A stretch of DNA of 64,000 nucleotides, taken from Heliocidaris erythrogramma (lineage: Eukaryota > Echinodermata > Echinoidea > Camarodonta > Echinometridae). A program made the position numbers and the translations under genes. Below, piece after piece: positions 22,316 to 34,549 of this stretch. The notes beneath the pieces were generated by a model. It did no database searches, was not told the DNA's origin, and worked only from the letters and a program-made list of their open reading frames with translations. The stretch is taken from NCBI GenBank assembly GCA_025617745.1, contig CM046855.1, forward strand, positions 48,091,813 through 48,155,812. The letters run 5' to 3'. Position 1 is the first letter of the stretch. Each line of letters begins with the position of its first letter.

Positions 22316-24015
22316 CGAACGCTATACGCCGCAGTAACTGAATGCCCGGCCCGTCGCCAGCACACTCCATACACGATACAGACGGAGGCGTCTGAGACTG
22401 AGCAGCGTCGTCGAGGCTCACAAGCTGGGGTTACCTTACCGTACCGTACCCTATCTAGGGCCTATGCCTGATCAGAATAAATGACATGAAGACTGCTCAG
22501 TGCTGGAGCAAAAAGAGAAATGAACGCTTCATCCCAGAGTTGCAATGTATTCCTTTTTCCTACCTTTCTTTGCGACCCTCATCCGATTTTTCAGAGGCCT
22601 GAAGTGGATTCATATTACCTTGGATCCTCCAAAATCAGTGGTGTTTTCAGAACCATTTTTCTCGTTTCTGGCTCTCATTCATAAATTTTGAGCACCCGCC
22701 ATTTCAATGACGTCTTATGTTTATGGTGTCTTTGAAAAGGGTAAAAAATTCTAAATTGGCAATCTATTTCCACAATAAAATTGTATGAAAATAAACGTGT
22801 AGTCATGTACCGTACATTTAACATAGTCCTTTACCTTTCAATTTTGAGGGAAAAATGATACAAAATTATCAAATCAATACGAGAAGAAAACTCCTTATGG
22901 CAAAATAATTATCTTTGACTAGCTAACAAACAAAAATAAACAACAAACAACGATAAAGATAAGTAAAGTCAAAGTTGTTGTTGTTGTTGGTACGTGTTAT
23001 AATGGAAATCAGCCAAATTTGACAAAAATATTACCACCTCTCCAGAGAGAAAAGATCATCTTTATGTCTGTACAGACCACTGTATATATAAGATCTCGTT
23101 CATACCAGTAGTTTTTACCAGTGCATCAAACTGCCCACTTCGCTTTTCATGTGCAAATTTGGTCCTCAAAATCATCCATAAACAATTTTGTCTTTGCTTT
23201 AAATATAATTATCTGATCACTGATATACTCGTATTATTTGAATTCATGATTGACAATTTCTTTTGTTGATCTGGTGGTGTTTTATAAATGCATTGCCCTA
23301 TGACTATTTTGAAGACAGTCCTACTGCAATACTTGGGGAAATCTATGAAAGGAAAATGAAATGGCTGAGCGTCTTTCACATGCAGTGGGAGGGGAGCAGC
23401 AAATAAGGGCACGGAGGAGGGGCACCTACAAGGGGCGAACATGAAGCAAAATAAGGGACCATTTTGTAACATTGGTATTACCTTACAGTCTAATTAATAT
23501 ATATTTATCATCAAGCATCACTTTCTTCCTTTTTAGTGTGGTTCTGGTCACTATTTTCAGCTTCCCTGATTAGTGTGTAATGGTCTAATGAGTCATGGGC
23601 GAAGCGAGCGAGCATAATTTTTTGGACTTTTTGCTAATGCTCAAGTCCTTGAGTCGTACATTATTTACAGTGATATAATGAAAATGACAACAGCAAATTA
23701 ATTTGGGGGAATATTGAATGATCTTTTAATTTGTACATTAACCCTGTCGTTTTCTTTATAGGATAAGTCATACTTTATGCAATCTGCTTAATTTTATTAT
23801 ATACTAGCGAGCGACTTATGGGGACACTTTCATAAATATTGCTGGAGGGGGGGGGGGGGGGGGGGGGGGGAATGGGCATTGTGCCCCTTGTGCGTCCAGC
23901 TCTCTGCCTTACATTGTAGTTGCATGTAGTAATATGGGTACTTGTAAAGCCGCATCAATTCTTTGAAGCAATAATGACAGTTTTTGTCAAAAAATAGCAG
24001 TTGGAAATATAAGTA
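22316..24015. other. Intergenic, no gene seen
   Basis: The stretch is A+T-rich, with one poly(G) tract of about 26 bases at 23845 and no recognisable coding region. Confidence 0.4.
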
Positions 24016-24450
24016 AATAGGGGCACTTATATGAAGAGGAAAGGGCTCTCATCAGAGGTGGAAAGGGGCACTTATAAGAGGCGGAAAGAGGCACTTATGA
24101 GAAGTGGAAAAGGCCAAATATGAGAAGGGAAAAGGGGCACCTATCAGTAGTAAAAATGCACTTATCAAAGGAGAAAAGGGCATAAAAAGAAAAGGGAGGA
24201 ATATTTAGATTCGAAAATGGGCACTTATCAGAAGGAGAAAGGGATACTTATTAGATAGAGAGACAAGGTGGAAATTATCAGATTTGAAAAGAGGCCTATC
24301 AGAAATAAAAAGGGGCACTTATCAGAAGTAAAGAAGGGACAATTATTATCAGAGGGGGAAATAGGCACTTATTAGAAGGGTTAACAGACACCTATCAGAA
24401 GTAACAATGCATCAAAGGAGAAATGGGCATAATTTTATATTAAAGAGAAA
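24016..24450 (+). repeat. Purine-rich minisatellite
   Basis: An irregular unit of about 25-35 bases built around ggggcacttatcagaag and ggagaaaggg recurs over 430 bases. It ends directly at the truncated start of the Penelope-like element. Confidence 0.65.
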
Positions 24451-24467
24451 ACTGGGCAATATTTAGT

Positions 24468-25500
24468 GAATATGGGTTCCCCGTTGGGCCCCGTGCTTGC
24501 TAATATCTTTGTTGGCTTTCATGAAGCCCGCCTTCATGAAAACATCACTGATGCTAGCCTTACCCCGCTCGCCTACTTTCGTTACGTTGATGATACCTTT
24601 GCTATGTTTGATTCAAGCGCTGCGTGCAAGGACTTTCTTACACAACTCAACTCGCTTCATCCGGCGCTTCGGTTTACACGTGAGATGGAGCAGTCTAACG
24701 CGCTTCCATTTTTGGATGTATTGGTTGAGAAGAGTGACGGCAAACTTCTCACGTCCGTATATCGTAAACCTACGTTTACGGGCCAGTACACGCGATGGGA
24801 TTCGTACAGTGCTACATCGTATGAAACTGGTTTCATTAATAGCTTAGTGTGTCGCGCCTTGCAAATTTGTTCTCCGTGTAAGCTCAACCCTGAGCTTCTT
24901 CGCATCAAGCAAATCCTACGAGACAATGGCTATCCGGAGCTGGTCATTGATCGCGATGTGCAGCGTACCATTGACTCGCGGACTCGCCCTGTGTATGGGC
25001 CCAATAAATGCCCGGTCTACCTCAAATTACCTTGGCGAGGTAAAGTGTCTGATAAGTATGCGCGCGATATTAAGCATACAGTGTCGCGCTGTTACTTTAC
25101 CGTGGCTACGCGTGTCGTGTTCTCTACTAATAGAATGCTACCCGCAGTTCGCAAGGATGTACTGCCTCCCCCCCCCCCCCCAAATGAGCAATGTCGTTTA
25201 TCAGTATCATTTTCGGTGTGAAGCCGTCTACGTTGGCCGTACATCTCAGCGTCTAGCGGACCGCATTAAACAGCACGTACCTTCCGTGGTACGACAGACA
25301 TCAGCTGGTAGCCGAGCACAGCCGAAGCGTAACTGCAAAACCACTGCTAGCGTCGCTAATGTTCAATGCCGCAGTCACAGCGACTCTGCTATTGGTCAAC
25401 ACTTGCTAAATAGTCCGGCTTGTTCCGAGGCGTATAACCCGGCTGCGCGTTTACGTTTTACAACCAAGCCTAGGCAGATTTCGCATTTTTCATACTAATA
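24468..25500 (+). pseudogene. Penelope-like retroelement, 5'-truncated (RT + GIY-YIG)
   Basis: The plus-strand frame opens at the reverse-transcriptase motif G-S-P-L-G-P-V-L-A-N-I-F and contains the catalytic box Y-V-D-D-T-F (about residue 40) and F-L-D-V-L. After a C-rich tract at 25160 the frame shifts, and the next frame carries a GIY-YIG-type endonuclease start: Y-Q-Y-H-F-R-C then Y-V-G-R-T-S-Q-R-L-A-D-R-I-K-Q-H. RT followed by C-terminal GIY-YIG is the Penelope-like architecture. Upstream RT motifs are absent, so the copy is truncated. Codons look otherwise well preserved, so the insertion may be fairly young. Confidence 0.88.
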
Positions 25501-25584
25501 CGGTTTATTCCGTCAAGACTAATCTGCATGAATATTCATGAAAACGAATTATAGCGATATAATAAAACGAGCAAGGGCATCGAG

Positions 25585-25662
25585 CAGCTGTTGTGTGTGG
25601 CGCAATCGGATAATCCAGTCCTCTCTTGGTGAAAGAACCACGAGTTCGAACCTCGGCAGAAG
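25585..25662 (+). repeat. tRNA-like (SINE-type) promoter unit
   Basis: Box-A-like tggcgcaatcggat and box-B gagttcgaacctc sit about 40 bases apart, 90 bases downstream of the Penelope-like element. The flanks do not form a proper acceptor stem, so it is a tRNA relic rather than a tRNA gene. Confidence 0.4.
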
Positions 25663-25699
25663 TTTATATTACGAAATTTTCTTTTGCTTATTTAAAAAT

Positions 25700-27480
25700 A
25701 AAGTGACTGAGTAAGAAAATACAAGTCCGATACAAGAAAATACAAGTCCGATACTTGTAGTCTGTTTCAAAGTCTTCAAAAAGGGGTTTCTGCCTAGGCT
25801 TGGTTGCAAAAAAGAAAGACGCAACCCGGCTCAGTTCACTATTGTTGCCCGAGCACGCAGATTTCAACATCTTCGCTTCTTAGAAGCGTTGTTCATTCAG
25901 TCGAGAGATCCGCTATTGTGCCGACAAAAGGAGTTTGTACAAGCGCTTCGATTATTTTAGCGTCCCCGGATCATACCCGGGTCGCTATACACACCCTTCC
26001 TTGACTTTTGTATTTTCTTGTATTCTCTCATTCCTGCGTTGTGACCCGATGAGTGCAGGTCGAAAAGCTTCGTCACTATGAATTTGTTAAATGTTATCTT
26101 TAAGTTTTGTAGTACCAATCGTCTGTTTATATAAAAAGAAATAAGTGAGCTGTCGGTCAAGCAAGGAAGCTATATAATTGCAAGCCGTAACTAATCGTCA
26201 AATAAATGTTAAAACCTAAAAAAATTATCATTATCTCAAATGAATCCAAACTTCACAAATAAGGATAAGGGGAAACGAAATTCATTTATTTTATAATTGG
26301 TAAACATACAAAACTCAACGCCGTTCTTATGTTATGAATTTAATTCAGTCTAAAAATATATATGCCCGAACGAAATTGCCAATAGATTTATTATGCGTTA
26401 AAACTATCAGTCAAAAGGAATGGCCTAAAGGTTTGCAATACCGCTGTAACAAAAGGCCCAAAAAATAAACAAAAAATATCATACCGAAACCAAACTTATA
26501 AAATTTACAAATTAAGAAGGCACGGGTAAAAAAAACCCGTCCGATTCACCGCCATACCCCCGCCCATGCATGCAAAAAGGTGAATTTCTCGCTGAAATGA
26601 CTGAAATGGATCAATGCAATATTGGGTAGGATTTTTGGGCCTCCCCCTGATGGCAAGGTCAAGATACGCCACTAAGCATAGGTCTTTATTTGTGTGTGTA
26701 GGTGTGTGTGGGTGTGTGTGTGTGGTTGGGGGCGGGCGCCATTGCCCATTGGTCATTCTCACTAGAAGAATATTAATTATGCGATGGACACATGGAGTGA
26801 AACGCCTTATAGCATAGGATGGTTGGAGAGAGAGTCTTGTCATTATTCTCACACATTTGTCTCCGATTATAGCCCTCCCCTATCTCTCTTTCTCTCTCTC
26901 TTCTCTCAGAATTTCTTTTTCTTTTGTCATTCCAGGCAATCTCACGAAGGAAATATGCCCTCATTGGCCCCCGCATCTATGCCACTAATTAATTTCAAGT
27001 GAATCTGAGACACAATAAATCTTTATTTGTATTTTTATTTATATTACAGAACAAAATAACTGAACGGATAAAATATAGTAATTATTACATTTTCACACTC
27101 ATTTCTTGCAAACAATACACCTCCGAATTAGACAGATTGACGAGGGGAATGGCAGCCTTTGTTTTGAAAAGAAAGAGAAACGCTCCTGCTGTTCAATAAT
27201 TAAACTCGAAAAATTTAATTAAACGTTGGATAAACATTCTTTACAAAAGACTGTCGCCTATAGAAGTTTTAATGAATTAGATATAATATCAGAATGGTAA
27301 TATTGACATTAAAACTTTAGTTTATAGACTTCTAATATTGATATTAAAATTTAAGTACTTTTAGAATTCTAAATGACGTTATACCCGTCTCCTTTCAATG
27401 ACACTTTCAAATGTTGAACCCACATTCTCTACACAATGATGTGACTCTCATTAAATATATAGCTTATTACATGCACTTCT
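25700..27480. other. Intergenic, no gene seen
   Basis: A+T-rich sequence with a (GT)n stretch at 26692-26725. No frame with recognisable protein similarity was found. Confidence 0.4.
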
Positions 27481-27618
27481 GGGGAGCGTTTCATCAAGTG
27501 TTTTGTCAGTGCTTTTCACCGACCAATTTGCTCTCAGCCAATCAGATGCAAGGATTTCAGTAGCTTATAACAGTTGTCGGTAAAAGTCACTGACAAAACG
27601 CTTGATGAAACCCTCCCC
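27481..27618. repeat. GTTTCAT hairpin MITE, subfamily a
   Basis: The termini are ggggagcgtttcatcaagtg and gcttgatgaaaccctcccc. The core contains cagccaatcagatgcaagg. It forms a complete hairpin. Confidence 0.78.
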
Positions 27619-27980
27619 TGATATCATTATAGATTGTAGCATCATCCTTTAGAGCATTAATAAGCGGTGGCACTAATGATAAAATGACCAAATGGCTAAT
27701 TGCATTTGATAATATCTCATATCTTCTTCTCCTTTTAATTTATATTATTATTTCCCTTAAATATTTCGTTTCCAGTTCCTTTTTTATTTCAAAGTGTATT
27801 TTCAAAACAATTTTCAGTATTGTTTCCGCTGTGGGTATATGCCTTTATTCGATCATAATTGATTCCATTGCACATGGTATAATGATAATAATAAAACTTT
27901 AACATTTAAAGTAGCTATTTAGAAAGAAAAAAAAAATCAGCTTTTGAAAATACTTGTCGGTCAAGAAGGTCTGTTATCAG

Positions 27981-28186
27981 GAGTTGGTCTAGCGGTAACG
28001 TCTATGGGTAGCTCTTTGTATTCACCTACAAACGGACACAAATTGGACCCTGGTTCGAATCTCAGTCACGTGTTTCGGATGGTGACATTAAAGGTCGGTC
28101 CCAGACGTCAATTAAGAATCATATTTCATTGATATTTCATTGATACACGTCTATCAAAACTCAATTACACATACAGACACACATGC
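27981..28186 (+). mobile_element. tRNA-headed SINE sharing the tail of the 7SL-headed SINE
   Basis: A-box tggtctagcggtaacg and B-box ggttcgaatctc form a tRNA-derived head. The body tcggatggtgacattaaagg plus ggtcggtcccagacgt and the tail caaaactcaattacacatac match the element at 4704-4905. A 13-base duplication (tgatatttcattg) lies in the tail. Confidence 0.72.
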
Positions 28187-28334
28187 TGCATTGGTGTCAC
28201 ATTTAGTTATAACATGGTTTAGAAATGTACGATTCAACTTTTAAAAATACTTGCTGAGAAGTAGGTCAAAAAGTCTATATTAGCTGCACTGCTGTCAGTC
28301 GTGCTTTATGTTATTGTAACGTATTAGAGGTGTA

Positions 28335-28530
28335 GTCGAATGGTTTAATGGGAAATCCGGGTCCGCTCGCTAGTCATAAGGACCGCTATCCATAATGACA
28401 GCTATTCATAATAACCGCTATTCATGATGGAGAAGAGGCTCATTATTCATAAGGGTCATAAGACTGATATTCATAATAAGAGAAGAGGGTCGCTATTCAT
28501 AATACGGATTGAGGGTCGATATTCATAATA
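28335..28530 (+). repeat. Minisatellite of 'gctattcataata' units
   Basis: Irregular repeats of cgctattcataatgac / gatattcataataag run for about 200 bases. They are non-coding. Confidence 0.6.
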
Positions 28531-28560
28531 TTCTAGCAATTCAAGCAATTTTCTTGGCCA

Positions 28561-28870
28561 ACTTTGGACACACTCTTTTGGAAAACAGCTTGCTGTACAA
28601 TGTTCAAATTCGTTCATAATCTTGCTCCATCTTTCCTCTCTAATAGAATAGTTGCTCTTGATTCGGTATTAATGAGAAATTCCCGACGCTCGAATAAGAT
28701 GATTCTTAGACTCACAAAATGTCGCACTAGTTTTTTATCAGCATTCTTTTCTGTATTCTGGAGCTGTAAGATGGAACAACCTTCCTGATTGTACGACAAT
28801 CTCTTCCCTCTTTAAATTGGCAATTCTATAAAGCAGTGTTGTAGTTTCTTGATGCTCGGCTTTGGCCTTA
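28561..28870 (+). pseudogene. LINE ORF2 C-terminal fragment
   Basis: The plus-strand frame shows M-F-K-F-V-H-N-L-A-P-S-F-L, R-N-S-R-R-S-N-K-M-I-L-R-L and C-R-T-S-F, a common non-LTR ORF2 C-terminal pattern. A frameshift near 28755 separates this from the W-N-N-L-P box. Confidence 0.75.
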
Positions 28871-29499
28871 AGGCGTCTTTTAAAAGACCTGTTTTTTCAT
28901 TGCCTTGCAGGCCTTGGACTTTGACGCCTTGACCTACGGCATGCGTTGGCCTTGGCCTTGAGGGTTCCAAGCCTTCGTAATCTACTTACAAGGCATATGG
29001 AACTTTGCTATTTTTGCACGTTAACTTTTTTTTTAAATACATGTACATGTATGTTGGGTTTTCTGTGCAGCAACACTATAGCATGTAATACAAGATCTAC
29101 ATCTTAGGTAATCATAAAAGACATGGGAAATGAATTCATGTTTTACAAATTTGTAGATAAATATGATAGAATGATGATGATAAAGATAACAATAATAGTA
29201 ATAATTATAATAATGATAATAATACCAATAATGATAATAATAATGATAATAATAATAATATTTCAAATAATAACTCAATTCAAGTTTTCAATTCAATTCA
29301 ATTTTTATTTCCACAGATGCCAAACATATAGATATAAAGAGAATACATACACTGACATACATGCATACAATAAACAAGGCATTAGCGATAATGTGTCTCG
29401 CCCACATGCGATAACTAGAAATATCGTGATCTCTGTTGCCATGCAACAGGTCCCCCAAGTGCATAAATCTGCATAAGTTATGCTTGCATATATCTACAT

Positions 29500-30165
29500 T
29501 ACTAATGTTTGGAAAGTGACGTTTACAAAGTTATGTCATAAGAGAGTCTTGTGGGTAAACTATAATGTTTGACCTGAAATGACCTTTGACCTTACCATGT
29601 GACCTCTGATGACAGCATAACATGCAGGTCCCCTTAGTGCATCTACAACCCAAGTTTGGTTGAAAAGTGAGTGACGGTTGCAAAGTTATCTGTCATAAGA
29701 GAGTCTTGCAGGTAAACTTTAACGTATGACCTTTGACCTTATCATGTGACCTCCAACGGCACCATAATATGCAGGTCCCCTCAGTGCATCTACAACCCAA
29801 GTTTGGTTGAAAAGTGAGTGACGATTGCAAAGTTATCTGTCATAAGACAGTCTTGCAGGTAAACTTTAACGTATGACCTCAAATGACCTTTGACCCTATC
29901 ATGTGACCTCCAACGGCACCATAACATGCAGGTCCCCTTTATGCATCTACAACCCAAGTTTGGTTGAAAAGTGAGTGACGGTTGCAAAGTTATCTGTCAT
30001 AAGAGAGTCTTGCAGGTAAACTTTAACGTTTGACCTGAAATGACCTTTGACCCTATCATGTGACCTCCAACGGCACCATAACATGCAGGTCCCCTCAGTG
30101 CATCTACAACCCAAGTTTGGTTGAAAAGTGAGTGACGGTTGCAAAGTTATCTGTCAGTTAGGGTG
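29500..30165 (+). repeat. Tandem array, about 157-bp unit, with DR1-like sites
   Basis: About four units carry tacaacccaagtttggttga, gcaaagttatctgtcataag and gagtcttgcaggtaaacttt. Each unit contains tgacctttgacc, in two units the perfect tgacctttgacctt. Spacing of the first marker is about 145, 158 and 157 bases. The open frames on the minus strand simply follow the repeat. Confidence 0.8.
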
Positions 30166-30239
30166 ATTAACCAAGTTGGGTTTTATTCCCACACAAATCC
30201 ACTATTTTTTAATAATAAATTATTGAAAATCGCTGATTT

Positions 30240-30955
30240 ATATATATATATCAAGTTGGGATATTCATGTTTCAGCTTTCAAAAAATGAATTGCCAGATA
30301 TTTTTGCATATATGTTCCGAAGAAATAACCTAATTCATACGTATCCCACTAGACAAAGTGACTCCTATCACCTTCTACGTACTCGCACACTCTTTGCTCA
30401 AAGAACAATTGCATTTGAAGGACCCAGGTTCTGGAATGACCTTCCCCTCGATATAGTACACTGTACCTCACTTAATGTTTTCAAATGTAAATTGAAAACG
30501 ATGTTATTGAACTCATACAAGCCTTTTGCGTAGTGTGTACAGGATTTTGTGTACTTTGTCAATGCGCGCTCGCTGAGCAACTTTCTCACACTTTCCGCAC
30601 TGTACTTCTTCATGCCCCTTCAAGCATTACACGGTGTGGCAGACACTTTTTTGTTTGTTTGTTTTGGCATTTCTTTTCTAGTCGATTCATTTAATGTGTC
30701 CCCTCCAAGCATCTAAGACTCGATATTTTTCAAGGAACCTGCAGACTCAACAAGCTTTGCTTTTTATGCAGGTTCCTTCATATTTCACCTACATTATTTT
30801 AATGTCTTGCTTAATTTCAACTACATTGATGTATCATTTATACGAATGTTCATACCATATGACTCACTTATTTACCGTTAAATTGTTTATATATGTATTT
30901 TTATGTTATGTAAATTGTGAAATATGAAAATAAATTCAAATTCAAAGTATAATTC
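30240..30955 (+). pseudogene. LINE ORF2 C-terminal fragment with 3' UTR
   Basis: The frame 30267-30533 encodes the ORF2 tail: Y-P-T-R-Q-S-D, T-L-F-A-Q-R-T-I-A-F-E-G-P-R-F-W-N-D-L-P and F-K-C-K-L-K-T-M-L-L, then a stop. About 400 bases of 3' UTR follow, ending in a short repeat tail (aaattcaaattcaaag). It lies next to the 157-bp array. Confidence 0.8.
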
Positions 30956-31299
30956 AAAGTATAACGTTTGTGACGGACGGACGCCATTTGGATCCCTTAT
31001 TCTCGCCTTCACCTCCGGTGGGCGAGACAAAAATGATCATGACCCTATAAAAGACCTGTTTTTATAAACAATGTATGTTTTAAGAATGTATGTTTTAAAG
31101 AAAAATAGCAACTGCAGAAGGGGTAGTCAAAAAATATGATTTGTTGAGGACTACCCCCAGTAACAAACAAAATGTACAATTCAGAAATAAATTTAAGGTC
31201 AAATAACGAGGTGGTACCAATAATGAAGAAGAAGAGGGAGGAAAAGATCACAGAGAAGGGAAAAAAATCATATACATCTACCTATACATAAATGATGGA

Positions 31300-34262
31300 A
31301 TGTTTATCTGCAATAATCTCAACTTCGCCTTAAATGAATACAATGAAAAACATTTTTTTTTATATCAGGTGGAAGATGACTCCATAATGTGGGCCCACTC
31401 AAGGGTATTGTTTTTTGTAAGAAAGAAGTCTTAGCTAACGGTATATGGAAATCTCTTGTAGCATATGAATGAATAGAAGAGTTAGGTACAAAAATGTCAT
31501 CAAAGACAGATGGCAAGTTATTGTGTTTATATACTGAAACATGAATTGATCCAGATGCATAATATACATGTATATAGAAATATAGAATTGACATTTAAAC
31601 TATTCATCTGTTTAAATAGGGGTGAAGTGTGTGGTAGGTAAGATGATTTGGTTATCAAAACGAAGGACCAACAACCTATTCAAAAAGGTCACTGAGCAGT
31701 TGCCCCAAACAATATTTGCATAATACAAGTAAGGAAGTAACAATGTATTGTACAGACTGCATAATATTCGTAAAGGAAATAGTTTGTGTACAGCATGAAG
31801 AACGTGCACCGATTGCACCGAGAGGCAATGTAATTAACATGAATTTTCCAGTTTAAACCTTCACTATGAATATTCCCAAAAATTTTGTTGAAGATACTCT
31901 GAATAAATATTCGCCATTAAATTGCACACGTAACTCATCAAAGCCAACATGAATATTTCTGCCTTAACACCATATAATTAGTTTTATTCATGTTCACCTT
32001 TAATTTATTAGCATAAAACCAGCCAGAAACCTTCTCCAATAGACCTGTTTACTAAGTTATTCAAATTTATGGATGTTTCTTTCCTGGGGACCTAGTAACG
32101 AGGTATTCCATTAACCTGTTATTAATGAATGAACTACAATACTTGGAATCCAGTTTGCATACATTACTTGTTGCTATGCCTGACAAGCCTCTGGCAAGCT
32201 TTCAGGTTGTCAAGAACAACCTTTGTTTCAAAAGTATGCATAAAATTTGAATCACTTATAGTAAACAGGTCTATTCTATTTTTAAATCTCTATTCAACTG
32301 CTGAATATATTTACCAGACAGAAACATATTTGTGTCATCGGCAAATAAGAGAAATGTCAGTTTACTGGAAACATAATGAAGATCATTGATGAATAATAAA
32401 AACAATGGGGGACCAAGGATACTCCACTGAGGAATTCCGGTTGTAATGTTACATGAATGTGAAGACTGTTGATCGATAACAACAAATTGTTTACGATTAT
32501 TTAGATAATTATCAAACCAATTCAGAGAAATGCCTCTTATGCCATAAAATGAGAGTTTTGAAACAATGATGAATGATTCACACTATCAAAAGCCTTTCAA
32601 AGATCAAGAAAAATACCAATTGAAACCATTTTTTTTCTATTGCACGAGATACATAATTCATAAATTCAATTAAATCCATGGAGGTTGAGTTTTTCTGTCT
32701 GAATCCAAATTGCTTATATTAATAAATATTATTTTTATCAATGTAATCAATGAGTCGTCTGTAAACCAGTTTTTCTAAAATCTTGGAAAATACTGGCAGG
32801 ATAGATATTGGGCGATATTTATCTAAACACTCTTTACCCTTGCTTTTATATAGGACCTGCTTTAGCAATCTTTAATTGATCCGGTATTTGTCCAGAGATA
32901 AAGGATTCATTAAAAAGACAACACAAATGCTTTGCATACAAAAATATGGTCTTTTTAATAAACGTTGGATCAACCCCATCATATCTAGCACTTTTACCCA
33001 CTTTCAATTCTGTAGCCTGGTTAATTATTTCTGTTTCAGTAACAGGTTTCAAAAATAGAGAATTCATGTAATTACCCGTCAGGTACTGTTTAAAATGGTG
33101 TCGAATGATTTACAAGAGAACTTCCAACTGTACTGAAATACTCATTAAATGCCTCTGACATTTTGAGTTTATTAGTTATCTTTAGGTTATCTTTGATACA
33201 TATTCGGGACTGTTATTTTGGCGTTTTTGCTTTATATTTTCGTTCAAGTATTTCCAGGTCTTTTTGACATCATTCTTTACAGTGTTAAATTTCTTATAAA
33301 AATATTCTTGTTTTGCATGCCTAATGTCATTATTTAATGAATTTCTAACATGTTTATAATTACTCTCACGAGAAGGAGATACTTTCAGAATAAATTTCTT
33401 ATACAGCTTATTTTTTTCTTTTTACATCTCTTCCTAAGATCATTTGTTAACCAAGGCCTAATACAAGTATCATTTTTCAGACGAACTTTCTTCAAAGGAA
33501 AGCATTCATTATACAATTTCATTAAAGCTTGCAGATATCATATTTTATGTTTGTATTAGGTTCATTATAAAAGTCATCAAAATCTGTTGCATAAAAATTT
33601 TCACTGAACATTTGTATACCAGGTTCAGATATCTGCCTTCGATAAAGAGGTTCTTGTGACTCATGTCCACGTTCATTCCAAGAAATCGTGACAAAGATTG
33701 GCAAATGGTCAGTTATATCAGTCATAAGAATTCCAGCCTGAGTATTTGAAAATATGTTATCAATAAGAGATGTTGTGTCTGTGGTAATTCTAGTAGGGTT
33801 CAAAATAGCAGGATAAACGCAATTTAAAAGCATCATTTCAATAAAATCATTTACATTTGAGGATGATTCCAACTTTATAAGATCAATATTATAATCACCC
33901 AAGAGATAACATTCTTTCTTTTCTTTACGGAGTTTAGACAAAACATGACATATCATTAAAAAAAAAAAGAATTAATAGATTGATTGGGTGGTCTGTAGAG
34001 AACCCCCATTAGCACATTTCTATCACGATTTCTTGGAATTTCGATGAAAACCAATTCAAGTTTTTCACAAATAAATGTTTTGGTACAAAAATAGAAATAT
34101 CTTTGTTTTCATTAATCCAGGTCTCAGTTAAACCAACAATATCAAATTTGTGTGACAGAGTATCAATATAATCAAATATACCACTGTAATTTTTCCTAAG
34201 GCTTCGACAATTAAAGTGGATACTAGAGAAAGTCGACTTACAGTCGACATTTCTCATATATT
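31300..34262 (-). pseudogene. Nearly full-length, decayed CR1/L2-type LINE
   Basis: Minus-strand frames in order: an AP-type endonuclease start near 34200 (N-C-R-S-L-R-K-N, F-D-I-V-G-L-T-E-T-W-I), the endonuclease C-terminal half at 33956-33522 (G-D-Y-N-I-D-L, P-T-R-I-T, D-N-I-F, D-I-T-D-H-L-P-I-F), and the RT entry at 33067-32846 (G-K-S-A-R-Y-D-G-V-D-P, G-Q-I-P-D-Q-L-K). Frame-broken RT core follows near 32430-32330, where G-I-P-Q and F-A-D-D-T can be read with stops. The C-terminal pieces are at 31818-31320 (L-Y-N-T-L-L-L-P-Y-L-Y-Y; G-P-T-L-W-S-H-L-P). Stops and frameshifts make it inactive. A MITE at 32038-32275 is inserted in it. Confidence 0.85.
32038..32275. repeat. MITE inserted in the LINE
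   Basis: The inverted ends are aatagacctgtttactaagt and cttatagtaaacaggtctatt, extending through attcaaatttatg / cataaaatttgaat. It interrupts the RT region of the minus-strand LINE and is therefore younger than it. Confidence 0.75.
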
Positions 34263-34375
34263 CCTGAAATTGATTTTCTAATAGATAAGATGCATTGTTC
34301 TAGTGAAAATAGTCAGAGAGAGGTATATGACAGAGGTACCACTAGTAGTCAATTATAAACTGTTACAACAAGGGT

Positions 34376-34478
34376 TGCAATTTTCTTTTTCTTTTTTTCT
34401 TTTCCTTTTTTTTCTTTTTCTTTTTCTTTTCATTTCTTTTTTTTCTTTCTTTCTTTTTTCTTTTCTTTTTCTTTTTTT

Positions 34479-34510
<32 letters not shown>

Positions 34511-34545
34511 TTTTTTTTTTTTTTTTTGGGGGGGGGGGGGGTTCC
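34376..34545 (+). repeat. Pyrimidine tract (T/C) ending in poly(G)
   Basis: About 150 bases of ttttcttttt-type sequence end in a T27 run and then a G14 run. The strand asymmetry could favour triplex or hairpin structures. Frames over it are artefacts. Confidence 0.8.
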
Positions 34546-34549
34546 TCCA

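Noticed and set aside
29790..30144. Two nearly identical 65-codon minus-strand frames
   Set aside because: They are copies of the 157-bp tandem unit.
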